DNA of 64,000 nucleotides, taken from Peronospora farinosa (lineage: Eukaryota > Oomycota > Peronosporomycetes > Peronosporales > Peronosporaceae). The notes under the pieces were generated by a model that worked only from the letters and a program-made list of their open reading frames with translations, was not told the DNA's origin and did not search any database. Shown one piece after another: positions 41,988-51,283 of this stretch; position 1 is the stretch's first letter, and every line of letters begins with the position of its first letter. Position numbers and translations under genes: made by a program. Where the stretch lies: contig CANTFK010000186.1 in assembly GCA_947646735.1 (NCBI GenBank), positions 62,001-126,000 on the forward strand. The letters are read 5' to 3'.

Positions 41988-42339
41988 GAGAAGGGGGTGA
42001 TGTAATGGGCTACATTACACACATAGTTAACAAAATAAACATTTACATATGTAAACAGGTGCTGGGCCCGGATAGCGGGCACAGCGTGGCAATTTATTAT
42101 TGGTCTCTTATTGGGGCCTAAAGTCCCAATATGGACCAATGATAAATCAGCCTGAAATTGTGTGGTTTCCGAAAGGCGGGAACACTGTCGTATTTATTAC
42201 GGCTAAAATTTTCGTAATATGTACGAATTAAAACAAACATAAAAATCAGAGCTAAATTTACTTAATACCTAATACTTGGGCTTGAGTCTTCCTCAAGCGC
42301 GCGTGTAAGCTAGTGACGGTACGTTCTAGCCCCGTTACA

Positions 42340-42950
42340 GAGCCTTCTTGATGGGCATTTTAGCACCAGCACCTACTTTGGCATAGCAGTGAGACATCAT
42401 ATGGCCGCGCTTGCCGTACTTGTAGCAGACCACGTCTGCATTGCCCAAGGCCATTGCCTTTTCGACCGACGGCTTATACCAAGCTGTCACTGAGACACTA
42501 TTGTAGGATTTCTTCTCAAAAAGGCAACATCAATTTCCTTTTCAATCGTCGAAGGCGCCCTTATGAAAAGGGCCTGACGCAATGGACCGTGCTGTAGTCC
42601 ATTTATGAACGTAGGGACCTTTATATGTTCCGGTATCGGACCCACAGTAATGGATGCCGACCGCGAACGAATCTCCTGCGCATACTCTTGCAGGGGTAGC
42701 GTCGCCTGTCGTGCTCTAAAGAGCGCGCCTGAAAAAGTACTTCATTGTTAGGCGGCTGATACGTAACGCGAACTTTGTCTTGACTAATCGCTCATGATGA
42801 GAAATTATCGGCATTTAGCACAAGCGCAGAGTAATACTACTACCATGCAAATGAGACATGGCGTACGACATCATTCGAGTGTCGTACTCGATGAGCTTCG
42901 CCACATCACATTGCTCCACGACTAACAGCCAGTGGACAATCGTATGTGGG
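42340..42950 (-). pseudogene. Degenerate retrotransposon gag
   Basis: Minus strand, with stops: APHTIVHWLLVVEQCDVAKL, LQEYAQEIRSRSASITVGPI, VPTFINGLQHGPLRQALFI and a knuckle CYKYGKRGHMMSHC (second Cys is Tyr). Gag of another LTR family lying directly downstream of gypsy A. Confidence 0.6.
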
Positions 42951-43360
42951 GCAGTCCCATCAAACTTAGAAGGGTCCATTTGAATGGGATTTGGCTGATT
43001 AGACCGGGCAGAAATTTATTGAACAGTCCTATTGAGAGCCTTGATCTAATCCTTCTCACGCAAAAGCTCACACTTATTGATGGGCTAAGTCGCAGCATGA
43101 AAATGTGCCTCGGTTGCTGCCATCCGCCTCTGTAGGAGCACAAAGGCCTCGAACTGCTCCAACTAAGCAACATGTTGCTAAAGGGGACTACCCAAGAGAT
43201 TAACTAGGGCTTTTCTGCCAAGTCCCTGAGCCAAATGATCAGCCATTTCCCGATGATGAGGGAAAGGTGGGGGAAGGTCCCACTATACATTGAAGCTTAT
43301 CCTCACTCACACGCACGCTCAGAGAAGCGGGTCGTGGGAAGGATTACGAGTGCTAAAAAT

Positions 43361-43640
43361 TGTAAACGGTCGCTTTACTAGCTGCGACGTACTACACGCA
43401 CACACCTTCTTGCACAAACGAGAAAGCGGTTAGACCGTTTTCTCTTACATTAGGCAATGTAGTTGGTGAGCACCAAGGCGACATCACTCACAAACATAGG
43501 TAATCCTCACTAGTTGTGTCACGGAGGATGCTTCTAGTCTTCCTGCGCACAACTGTAATATTAGAGACGATGTCATTACCGACATCCAGTGAGTCGCTAT
43601 TACAGCCATCACTCAGTGAAATTTTACGTGCCACTACACA
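43361..43640 (+). repeat. Z repeat copy 3 (partial)
   Basis: Starts TGTAAACGGTCGC; shares gacgtactac, cacacacctt and the CGGTTAGACCG hairpin with the copy at 32,034. Further hairpins follow: ACATT-aggc-AATGT and TTGGTG-ag-CACCAA. The stretch after 43,520 diverges. Confidence 0.5.
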
Positions 43641-44041
43641 TTCATCACTTGGGTTCGGCCCTTAATGACCCTTTCACAATCTCTTGAGCTAGAGCTCTTG
43701 GGAGCTCGTACAGATAAGTACACTCACACTATGCATTTGCTTACGTATTGGCTCTTTTTTTTGCTTAAGACGACTTGTTTGGCATTTTACCTTTTTTATA
43801 CTGAATACTCAGCTCATTCATGCAGTGGCAGCTACTTTTTCAACTGCTTGTTCTCTCACGTCCTGTTCCCAACATGCGATATTGAATGTATGTGTGTTGT
43901 CTCGTCCCTTAGATGGTAGAACATGGAGACGTCGTTTACTGTGTAGTCCCAGGGTCAACGGTCTTTAATGTTCTTAACTGCTTCAGCTTGTTCATATTGC
44001 TTTAACATGGTCCTAACGGCTTCAAATGGTTTCCAACTGCG
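43641..44041. other. Unassigned repeat-region sequence
   Basis: A plus-strand frame at 43,665-43,919 (84 codons) has a hydrophobic middle but no family match. Nothing else seen. Confidence 0.3.
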
Positions 44042-44480
44042 TCACATCAGAAGCATATTACAACACGCCCCCTCCGACGTATGCGTCATAACACCTCGGC
44101 GGGAAGCTTGCATACCAATTATCGCTCGATAACGATAGATGCTCGTCTTCGGTAGTTCCTCTGTGAACATGTCGGCAGGATTATCGCTCTCGGGAAACCC
44201 ACGCACCATCCGAAGTCTCTTCTTGATCTGGTCGCGTACATAATTCCATCGCAGTTCAATATGGCGTGTCTTGTTGCTATGCTTCATCTGGCAAGCCATG
44301 GCAAGTGCCGCGGAATTATCAACGCGCAGAGTCAACAAGTCTTTGCACTTTAGCATCTCATTTAGCATGTAACAATCCCTTGGCCCTCCATTGAAGCTTC
44401 GCATGCCGAAAAGTATTCAGCCTCGGCGTTCGATCGTGCAACATATATTGATACCGAGCCGTCCAGGCAATTGCTCCACC
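44042..44480 (-). pseudogene. Copia RNase H C-terminal remnant
   Basis: Minus strand: LRVDNSAALAMACQMKHSNK, RHIELRWNYVRDQIKKRLRM, FPESDNPADMFTEELPKTSI. The upstream part, in another frame, reads NAEAEYFSACEASMEG. Both are hallmarks of the end of copia pol. Different family from 16,430-17,542. Confidence 0.8.
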
Positions 44481-44594
44481 TTCCAAGCTAAAACGAATCC
44501 TTTACCACTTTTCGTGAGTCTGGGTCATTTACCCAATCGGCATCGCAAAACTCTTTGATCACGGTATGGTTTTAACATTACAGAGTATGTTTGT

Positions 44595-44710
44595 ACGTGA
44601 CGCCAGTGTGGTGGGGTGGAGTCTTAAAATTGTATGATAAGACTCCAAACCACTTACTGTGCCGGACTGCCGACTGTCGGAGGGGATACCCCAATGCCGC
44701 GTATGGACCG
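44595..44710 (-). repeat. Dispersed repeat, copy 1
   Basis: On the minus strand contains cattggggtatcccctccg, then acagtcggcagtccgg. The same unit is at 54,475-54,585 on the plus strand with about 80% of positions shared. Two copies in the window; class unknown. Confidence 0.55.
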
Positions 44711-44879
44711 TATAGACTTTCTCTACCCGTAGGCGGGCAATTTGCACTCTTCGAAAGACTGGTGAGCATTCAGATGTCTTCCTTGAAAGAGGAAGACCTG
44801 GGGAGCCTCGAGTGGATATGCTTCACTCGGTGGGCTGGCTGGTGGCCACTCGGTCGACTTAGTCGAGAGTAGGCTTAGA

Positions 44880-46640
44880 TCTAAACCAAGACGTTTCACG
44901 TCTCGATTAATTCCTGGTACCTTGTTACCTCAGGACACATGTAACTTATTCCCTTAGTGATTATTTCCTTGGAACGTATTTTCTCAGGCTCGATGGGACA
45001 TATTCTCTCGGCTTACTCTTAAGCTGTGGCTGCGCAACCAAAGCGAAATCCTCTACGTTTAACTCTCCAGTTGATCTAGGACTACCGTGTTGCCGCTTCT
45101 GGGCAACCGGTTTGCTCTTCTGTGAATGTTGCCCTCTAGGCAAGCATTCATGTCCCGGTCCACTCGACTTATTCGAGCGGTGGACCTTCGGCGCTGCCTG
45201 TGCTTCTACACAGCCGCCGCCGGCTTTGCTCCACAGTGTGTCTGCTTGCCACAAATTTTTTTTGTGCAGTCGTATTAACGACCGTACCGGGTAGTAAGCA
45301 TGCGCTCGATAAAAATAATAATATGTGGTGATAGAACTCTGTTTGTTGGGCGGTAGCTTGGGTAGAAGGGTCTATATAGACAAACATAGTGGGTTTGGGT
45401 GGCCCCCATACCCCATGCCGTCATGGGTAGGCGAAGCCCGCCCTCCTTAAGTACGGGTACCCATGGGTATGCTCGTAGAACGCGATGCAGGACTCTGCTT
45501 TATAGTGACCGAGCTACAAAATCAAAGCGTGACCAGCCATTCATAGTGAGATTTGAAGACTTTAGAGTTTGACCTCACCTCATGGGTATAAGCTTATTCC
45601 TGTTTAATAAAAGGAAACCGCTATGACCACAGACATTTATACTAAGGCCATAGACATTTAACTTTGCCAATCACAGCTCAGTAAGTCCATTGACTCCAGA
45701 CAATCAAATCACTTATTTACTTGTACACAACAGCTTCTGCTTCTTATGCGTGCGCGTCCTAGTAGGTAAAAACTAACAGCGCATTCTATCCAGTCTAACA
45801 CATCTTGATGATATTTCTGGCGGCATTTAAAGACTCTGCTGGTACGCGGATGAGCGCCTCGAGTCCAATTCATTAGCGTAACGTACAAGAATGTCATATC
45901 TCGCGGTACTAGTACCTTTAATAATTGCGAGTTAAAGCTAGCAAGCAGCGGTAACAAGCTAATTATGCTCTAGCGTGATAATTCTTCTTCTTTCTGACCT
46001 TCCATGTTTTATCTTTGCATGGTATAGGAAATACTCTTTAGGATCTGGATGTTGGAACGGTGGTTGCTGCTGATGAGGATTCTCGACAGGATGGCGTTCA
46101 ACTGCTGCGAGACGCTGGGAGTGATTGTAAAGGACCAGGTGTTGTCCGTAAAGGAGGAGGAGATTGTTAATGTGAAAGCATGGAATTTCTCGGTATACAT
46201 ATATAACCTAGTGCGTAGCTTTACCTTTTATTTCTCGTCCAGCACTCTAAGAGGACAGTCAATAAGTCACTGTCCTTCCCCTTTAAACCCTTTTCCATGA
46301 CGGTTTCGATGTACGTGGAGGCGAAATGACGGTTTCGATCTACGCCTCCACGATCGCATTTGTAGTAGAAAAAACTAATTGGCCATCTCGTTGCTTGTAT
46401 GAAGACTTGGTGACGTATTCATAGCCAATTGCGGCGGCTTCCATATTCATATGTTCTTGCATTATCTTCCGCGTAAATAAATTGCTTATATTGCTGCTTT
46501 ATGTTCATGTTTGCTGTAAGTGCTGAAATGTACAAATAAGCGATGAGCCCAGTGGAACATGTATTACACCAGCGAGATTCTAATCTCGATCAATGGTTAT
46601 CATTATTATCCTGACAACAATCGATTTGCTTGAGTTGTGA
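44880..46640. other. Unassigned region with a possible gag-pro linker
   Basis: Minus 44,961-45,254 reads a Lys/Gln/Ser-rich 97-codon frame (ending NVEDFALVAQPQLKSKPREY) that resembles the gag-protease linker of copia elements but is not conclusive. 45,300-46,640 shows no gene; two near-identical pieces atgacggtttcgatgtacg and atgacggtttcgatctacg lie at about 46,300 and 46,327. Confidence 0.35.
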
Positions 46641-46667
46641 TTGGCTGCAATGATTGCTAGTAGTTTT

Positions 46668-46911
46668 GTCTGTTACCGTAGTATTAATGTCTGTGGCCGT
46701 AGTATTAATATCTGTGGCCGTAGTATAAATGTCTGTGGCCGTAGTATTAATATCTGTAGCCGTAGTATTAATATCTGTGGCCGTAATATTAATGTCTGTG
46801 ACCGTAGTATTAATATCTGTGGCCGTAGTATTAATATCTGTAGCCGTAGTATTAATGTCTGTGGCCGAAGTATTAATATCTGTGGCCGTAGTATTAGCGT
46901 ACGTCTGTGGC
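46668..46911. repeat. 21-bp minisatellite, about 11-12 units
   Basis: Tandem units of the form gtctgtggccgtagtattaat, differing at one to three positions (gt/at start, ggcc/agcc/gacc). Because 21 is divisible by 3, it keeps two frames open on the plus strand; I do not regard these as genes. Confidence 0.9.
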
Positions 46912-47636
46912 CTTAGCAGCTCCCTTAATCAAATGATCCGTTGTCAAGACGTATGCAAAGGGACCAAATTACGTCTGGCGTCAGTCAGTCGTGCGGATGT
47001 AGTATTGCAAACGGGAATCTTTGTGGGTGAGTCAAATTTTGTTACTAGACTATTATGTCACTTCATAAACACAAAGCTATGATAACGAAAAAAACATGGC
47101 CGTCGCAAACGCGAAACTGCAAGCGCGGTATTGAGAACGAGACTTTAACGCAGCCATCAAATTTTTGTCGAATTGCACAAGATAAAAGGATACGACTGGC
47201 ATGTCTTAGAAAAACATCGATAGAAACAAAACGTGAGCCGAGAAAGTGTCTATATAGGTTAGACAGAGCAGGATAGATGGAACAATAACTGCTTTGTGAT
47301 AGTCAGACATGAACCACGTTGCCGGTACCCAAGCATGTTTACGGCATGATCAGAGCTTACGACATGTATTCCGCTCTTAAATGACCTCGTTTGTTGTGTT
47401 TCAATCTACACGAATCTGCGAATGGCATCTATATTAACGAAGCTGCACGCAGAAGTCGAGCGCGTCTCTCTCTCTCTTTTGATTCCATCGCTGCTGCTGC
47501 TTGCCACTATCTTCTTTTATGTTTTTTCTCCTCTCTTGCCCTTTGTTATTCTCTGTGTCTGGTTGAATGACGTCAGTTGCTGGTGGGTCCGAGTCAGTGA
47601 GCTACGTCGATGTCGTCAGCTTGCACGTAGATGCAC
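46912..47636. other. Spacer
   Basis: No supported gene. A C/T-rich stretch (cgtctctctctctctttt) lies near 47,463. Contains the 3' UTR of the MYND gene. Confidence 0.4.
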
Positions 47637-48246
47637 TTAGGCCAAGGATGGTTTGCATTTCTGCTTGTGGGAGGTCTTCCAGTCCTGCTTCTGGCACTCG
47701 GCGTCACAGTATCGCACTGTCTTGCAGCGCGAGCACACGAGCTCAGACGGCTCCTTGCACACTTGGCAGCGCAGCCCCGCTTGGCGCTTCTCAATCAGCT
47801 CCTGTTGGAAGCTACAACAATACAGTACAACATCAGTATCCAGTTACAGCAATAACAAGACTTTCAATAGAAAAGCCGTACCCAAGCTTCTTCATGTCTC
47901 GCCAGGTCTCCATGGGCTCGGCGCTAGATTGCGTATGGTACATGTCTTTAAAGCCCTTAAGCGTCAGCCCCTTCTTCTCGTCACACTGGAAGTAGGTCTG
48001 GATCTCTTTGATCTCCGCATCCTGGAAGGGCTTGCCATTATTACAGATCTTGCTGAATGACCGGAGTTTGTCCAGCGTCAGACTCGTGTCCGTGGGCTTG
48101 TCCAAGTACGAAATGAACAGACGCGTGAGCACAGTCTCAAAGTCACGGGTAAGGTTGCCGTCGTTGCCGATGAGCAGCGAGCGCACTTCGTTTTCCGACA
48201 AACCACAGTCATCGTGATAGTGCTGGTTTTTCTTAGTAGGGGCCAT
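47637..48246 (-). CDS. MYND zinc-finger protein, two exons
   Basis: Exons 48246-47882 and 47811-47637, joined by a GTACGG...TGTAG intron in phase 2, 179 residues. The open frame reaches 48,306 from a TTG; the ATG at 48,246 is the first. Residues 137-174 form a complete MYND finger: Cys137, Cys140, Cys148, Cys151, Cys157, Cys161, His170, Cys174 (LRCQVCKEPSELVCSRCKTV, RYCDAECQKQDWKTSHKQKC). The N-terminal 110 residues are helical and carry two weak EF-hand-like loops (DKPTDTSLTLDKL, DEKKGLTLKGF). MYND fingers bind proline-rich partners; the target is unknown. A 46-nt alternative intron would also keep frame but is less likely. Confidence 0.8.
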
Positions 48247-49110
48247 GTCGTGAGATTGTGTAGGAAGAGGTTTGTTCTTGGCGGAGGGTCGTTTGACCAA
48301 TTTCAAAATGCTTCAGCCTAAAAAATGACGCGTAACGGATGACTGTACAAGTTGATACCCTGTTCGAACATATTTTTATCCGATTTGAACGATTTGATTG
48401 GTCTTACTATTGTAATCAAGTCTCTATTTTTGCGATATCAATTAGCTGAAAGAGGGAATCGTAACAGGTTGCAAAGAAAAGATCTGTTCCGTGTGAGAAA
48501 CACAAAATGCCGCGTGGCAAATTGCTTGCAGATCGTCACATCGAAACTTGATGTTTCCTGCCGCGCAACGTTGGCTCAACCACAATTGCACTGTCAGCCG
48601 ATAACGATCTATTTCTGTCGTTTAGGTGCAGCCAATCGTGATTAACTACATTGTTGACTATGAATCACATCCACAACGGCTCTAATTCGTGTCTGCAGCA
48701 AGACGGTATCTTTAGTCCATGTAGCAGTTTGTAGCGTATCTATTGATCATCTTATACGATGGCTACACAGCCAGGGTTTGCAACATTTGCTGAGCAGAGA
48801 TGGTTTGCACAGCAATGATTGATTCCCTTATTGCTTGCTTTACACAGCAAAAGGGCTATCGAGCCAGCATTACAAGCTGTCATGTTCCGTTGAAACGGCA
48901 TCGGCCACTTTTTTTTCCTGATAGCCAGTGAGACGTTTCATCCGTTTCTTCTCATTGGTCAAAAGCTGCATTTTTCCGTCTTCCAATCACGAAGAAGAAG
49001 AGGGAGAGGGACCTCAAAAGCGCATAGCACCCCGCACTGGCGACGCTCTTAAGTGCAGAGCGTCGTCCGTCGTCCTTATCATCAGCTTATATTCACAGCC
49101 ACAAAGGCTC
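48247..49110. promoter_or_regulatory. Divergent spacer (MYND / FYVE fusion)
   Basis: About 860 bases. Near 48,947 the sequence tctcattggtcaaaagctg resembles the oomycete initiator (CTCATT core), followed by tgcatttttccg; it lies about 160 bases before the ATG of the FYVE gene. Otherwise no feature assigned. Confidence 0.35.
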
Positions 49111-50955
49111 ATGGACGAGGACAAGCGCCAACATCCGCTTTCAGCGCGCTCCAATGGCGTCTACAACAACTTGAACTTGTCAACTCGCTCGCGGCAAATC
49201 GTACAGCCCAATAGCAGCACGGGGAGCCGCTTCCTGGCCGTTGAGCGCTCCAGACAGATGGACCTCAGCCAAGTATCGACTCTCAGTGCTAACACTACAG
49301 GAATGGACGAGATAAGTCGCGTATCTCGCTACTCGTCAATATCCACTTCCTCTACCGCCTACTCGGCGATGTCTTCGGTCGCCTCGTCCTACGGCGGGGG
49401 CGACCGGTGGGTTTCGCAACGCGCTTCTAACTCGTGCAATTTGTGTCGTGAAAAGTTTTCGCTTCTCCGACGTTCGCATCGCTGTCGACGCTGTGGCTAC
49501 TTGTTCTGTGCCAAGTGCTCTCGATTCAAGGCGGCGTTGACAGGTCATACACACAAGTCGAGACTTTGCGAGACGTGTTTCCCCAAGGTTTTTTCCGGCA
49601 GCAAGCCGCCCATGAACGCCTTTGTGCATTCCAAAGCGTGGGTACCTCGCGGCGTATTTGCACACATGCTTGGCTATTTGAACCATGTTGATCTGTGTCT
49701 GGCATCGATGACGTGTCGATTCTGGTACAAGAGAGCTCTGCTAGACATTACGTGGCGTCCGTTGTACATCAAAGAGTTTGGAGACGATGAAAGCAGTCCT
49801 CAGCGCGAATCGCTGATAGCGTTTCAGCGTGATGTTCATGGCATCGGATATGAAAACTTGCCGTGGTATAACAAGTTTTCTATCCGTTGGACGGCACGGA
49901 AAGCTGCGGAGAAGAAGAAGAGCTTCTTGGTAATGTCTAGTTTGCTCGCCTCGCTCAAGCTCAGCAAATATGCAGCTCTATTCGAAGCAGAGGAGATTGA
50001 CATTGAATCTCTGTGTCTCATGAACGCCGGTCATCTGCGTGACCTTGGCATCCCGTTTGGCCCTCGTATGAAGCTGCTGAATGCCGCCGCGTGTTTAGCG
50101 GACTTCAATGAGGACGATGATGATGAGCGGCCATCCATGGAATCCGCGCCTATTACGCCGGTAGCTCGATTCAAGCAGAAGCGTGCCGAGATGAAGCATT
50201 TCCGTGCTGGACTTGTCCGCCGTGTACAGCAGTCGGCGGTTCGCATTGCCATCGTGACGAACGAAGGAGAGCTTTGTAATGTAGGCTCCGGCATCATCAT
50301 TCACGAGGACGGACTCATTGCTACTGCTCGGCATTGCCTTCAGGGAGAGCAGTTTGACTGCATTTACAGCGATGAGTACATGATTTTGGTGGCGCCCACA
50401 GAATCTACGTCGCTGCCGCCGTTATGGAAGTATCATGCGCGTGTGATTCCTGAGTGTTGTAATGAGGAGCTCGATTACGCACTGCTGCGCTTAGATTGCG
50501 AGGTCATCTCGGACCCGCCCAGCGGACTATACATTGGTGATGTGACGGACCGCATGATCGCACGCAACTGGACCGTTACGAAACTTGAAGGCACTTCTCG
50601 AGAAACGATAGGCAAACTACCAGCTGTTAGCATTGGCAATTCAAATAACGTGGAACCAGGTGACGAAATGTGGATGTTTGGTTACCCAAGTAGTGGTCAC
50701 AATACCATCACCGTGCATCATGCAATCTGCTCTGGAACAGACTCTCAAGTGTACGATGGTGAAGAAGTTGACAAGGCAATGCTCCGCACAGCAGCACAGC
50801 TAGACAACGGCTTTAGCGGTGGTGGCGCTGTGGACAAGAAGGGTCTATTAGTGGGTCTGATTTCCTTCAGTGTGTTGCGCCAGGACCGTGTGCGTGCCAT
50901 CAACATGGTCAAGGGAGCCATTGAATTTGCCAAGCGTAAGCATAACTATTCGTGA
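49111..50955 (+). CDS. FYVE - F-box - SAM - trypsin-like protease fusion protein
   Basis: The frame opens at 48,928 with GTG; ATG at 49,111 (MDEDKRQHPLSARS) gives 614 residues. After a Ser-rich N-terminus: FYVE finger at 98-158 (Cys109, 112, 125, 128, 133, 136, 153, 156; basic motif RRSHRCRRCG, and RLCETC); F-box-like helix set at about 176-225 (WVPRGVFAHMLGYLNHVDLC, RFWYKRALLD); SAM domain at about 275-332; and a trypsin/HtrA-like protease at about 368-610. The catalytic triad is complete: His408 (TARHC), Asp455 (ELDYALLRLD), Ser569 (DNGFSGGGAV). The FYVE part predicts PI3P membranes (endosomes); F-box suggests SCF contact. No PDZ. All parts are in one uninterrupted frame, so fusion by misassembly is unlikely. 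Confidence 0.88.
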   Translation: MDEDKRQHPLSARSNGVYNNLNLSTRSRQIVQPNSSTGSRFLAVERSRQMDLSQVSTLSANTTGMDEISRVSRYSSISTSSTAYSAMSSVASSYGGGDRWVSQRASNSCNLCREKFSLLRRSHRCRRCGYLFCAKCSRFKAALTGHTHKSRLCETCFPKVFSGSKPPMNAFVHSKAWVPRGVFAHMLGYLNHVDLCLASMTCRFWYKRALLDITWRPLYIKEFGDDESSPQRESLIAFQRDVHGIGYENLPWYNKFSIRWTARKAAEKKKSFLVMSSLLASLKLSKYAALFEAEEIDIESLCLMNAGHLRDLGIPFGPRMKLLNAAACLADFNEDDDDERPSMESAPITPVARFKQKRAEMKHFRAGLVRRVQQSAVRIAIVTNEGELCNVGSGIIIHEDGLIATARHCLQGEQFDCIYSDEYMILVAPTESTSLPPLWKYHARVIPECCNEELDYALLRLDCEVISDPPSGLYIGDVTDRMIARNWTVTKLEGTSRETIGKLPAVSIGNSNNVEPGDEMWMFGYPSSGHNTITVHHAICSGTDSQVYDGEEVDKAMLRTAAQLDNGFSGGGAVDKKGLLVGLISFSVLRQDRVRAINMVKGAIEFAKRKHNYS

Positions 50956-51283
50956 GAGATTCGCCCTTCCAGCAGTGAGCTGGAATCCCGTGCTGCAGAC
51001 GCGTAGCCATCTTATCTTCATTAGGATAAAAGTTAAATGCGAAGACTGCCTGTGTAATGGTCGCAGAGCGTCAGTTGTGTCGTAGAGTTCAAGGTGATTA
51101 GTTTGTAAATGAAAACTGAAGCTAGTAAACAGCTGTCACTAAAGCGAGGAAAGTAGGGGGAACTGAGGCCACACTTGCTTTTGCTAAAAAAGTGTCACGG
51201 GCGACGTCCATAGACTCTCCTTCCCGTGTGTGTAAGGTATCGCAAGCTTCAGGTGACAAGTAGAACGTCGACCTATTTACAAG

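Larger units (their letters stand above)
31920..42339 (+). mobile_element. Ty3/gypsy chromovirus-like element A, 5' LTR split by an insertion
   Basis: 3' LTR: 42,001-42,339, starting TGTAATGGGC and ending CCCCGTTACA, directly after the polypurine tract tgagaagggggtga. 5' LTR: 31,920-32,026 plus about 34,550-34,781; the two halves match the 3' LTR closely and are interrupted by about 2.5 kb. Internal order: gag, protease, RT, RNase H, integrase with chromodomain-like end, then an antisense reading frame. The flanks (aacgc before, gagcc after) do not match as a target duplication. Pol is broken by stops at 38,399, 39,533 and 39,746. Confidence 0.9.

Noticed and set aside
46641..47082. ORFs with SVAVVLI or NICGRSI repeats
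   Set aside because: Produced by the 21-bp minisatellite, which cannot create stops; no gene context.
47422..48060. Plus-strand ORFs across the MYND gene
   Set aside because: Antisense shadows; the MYND cysteines on the minus strand are decisive.
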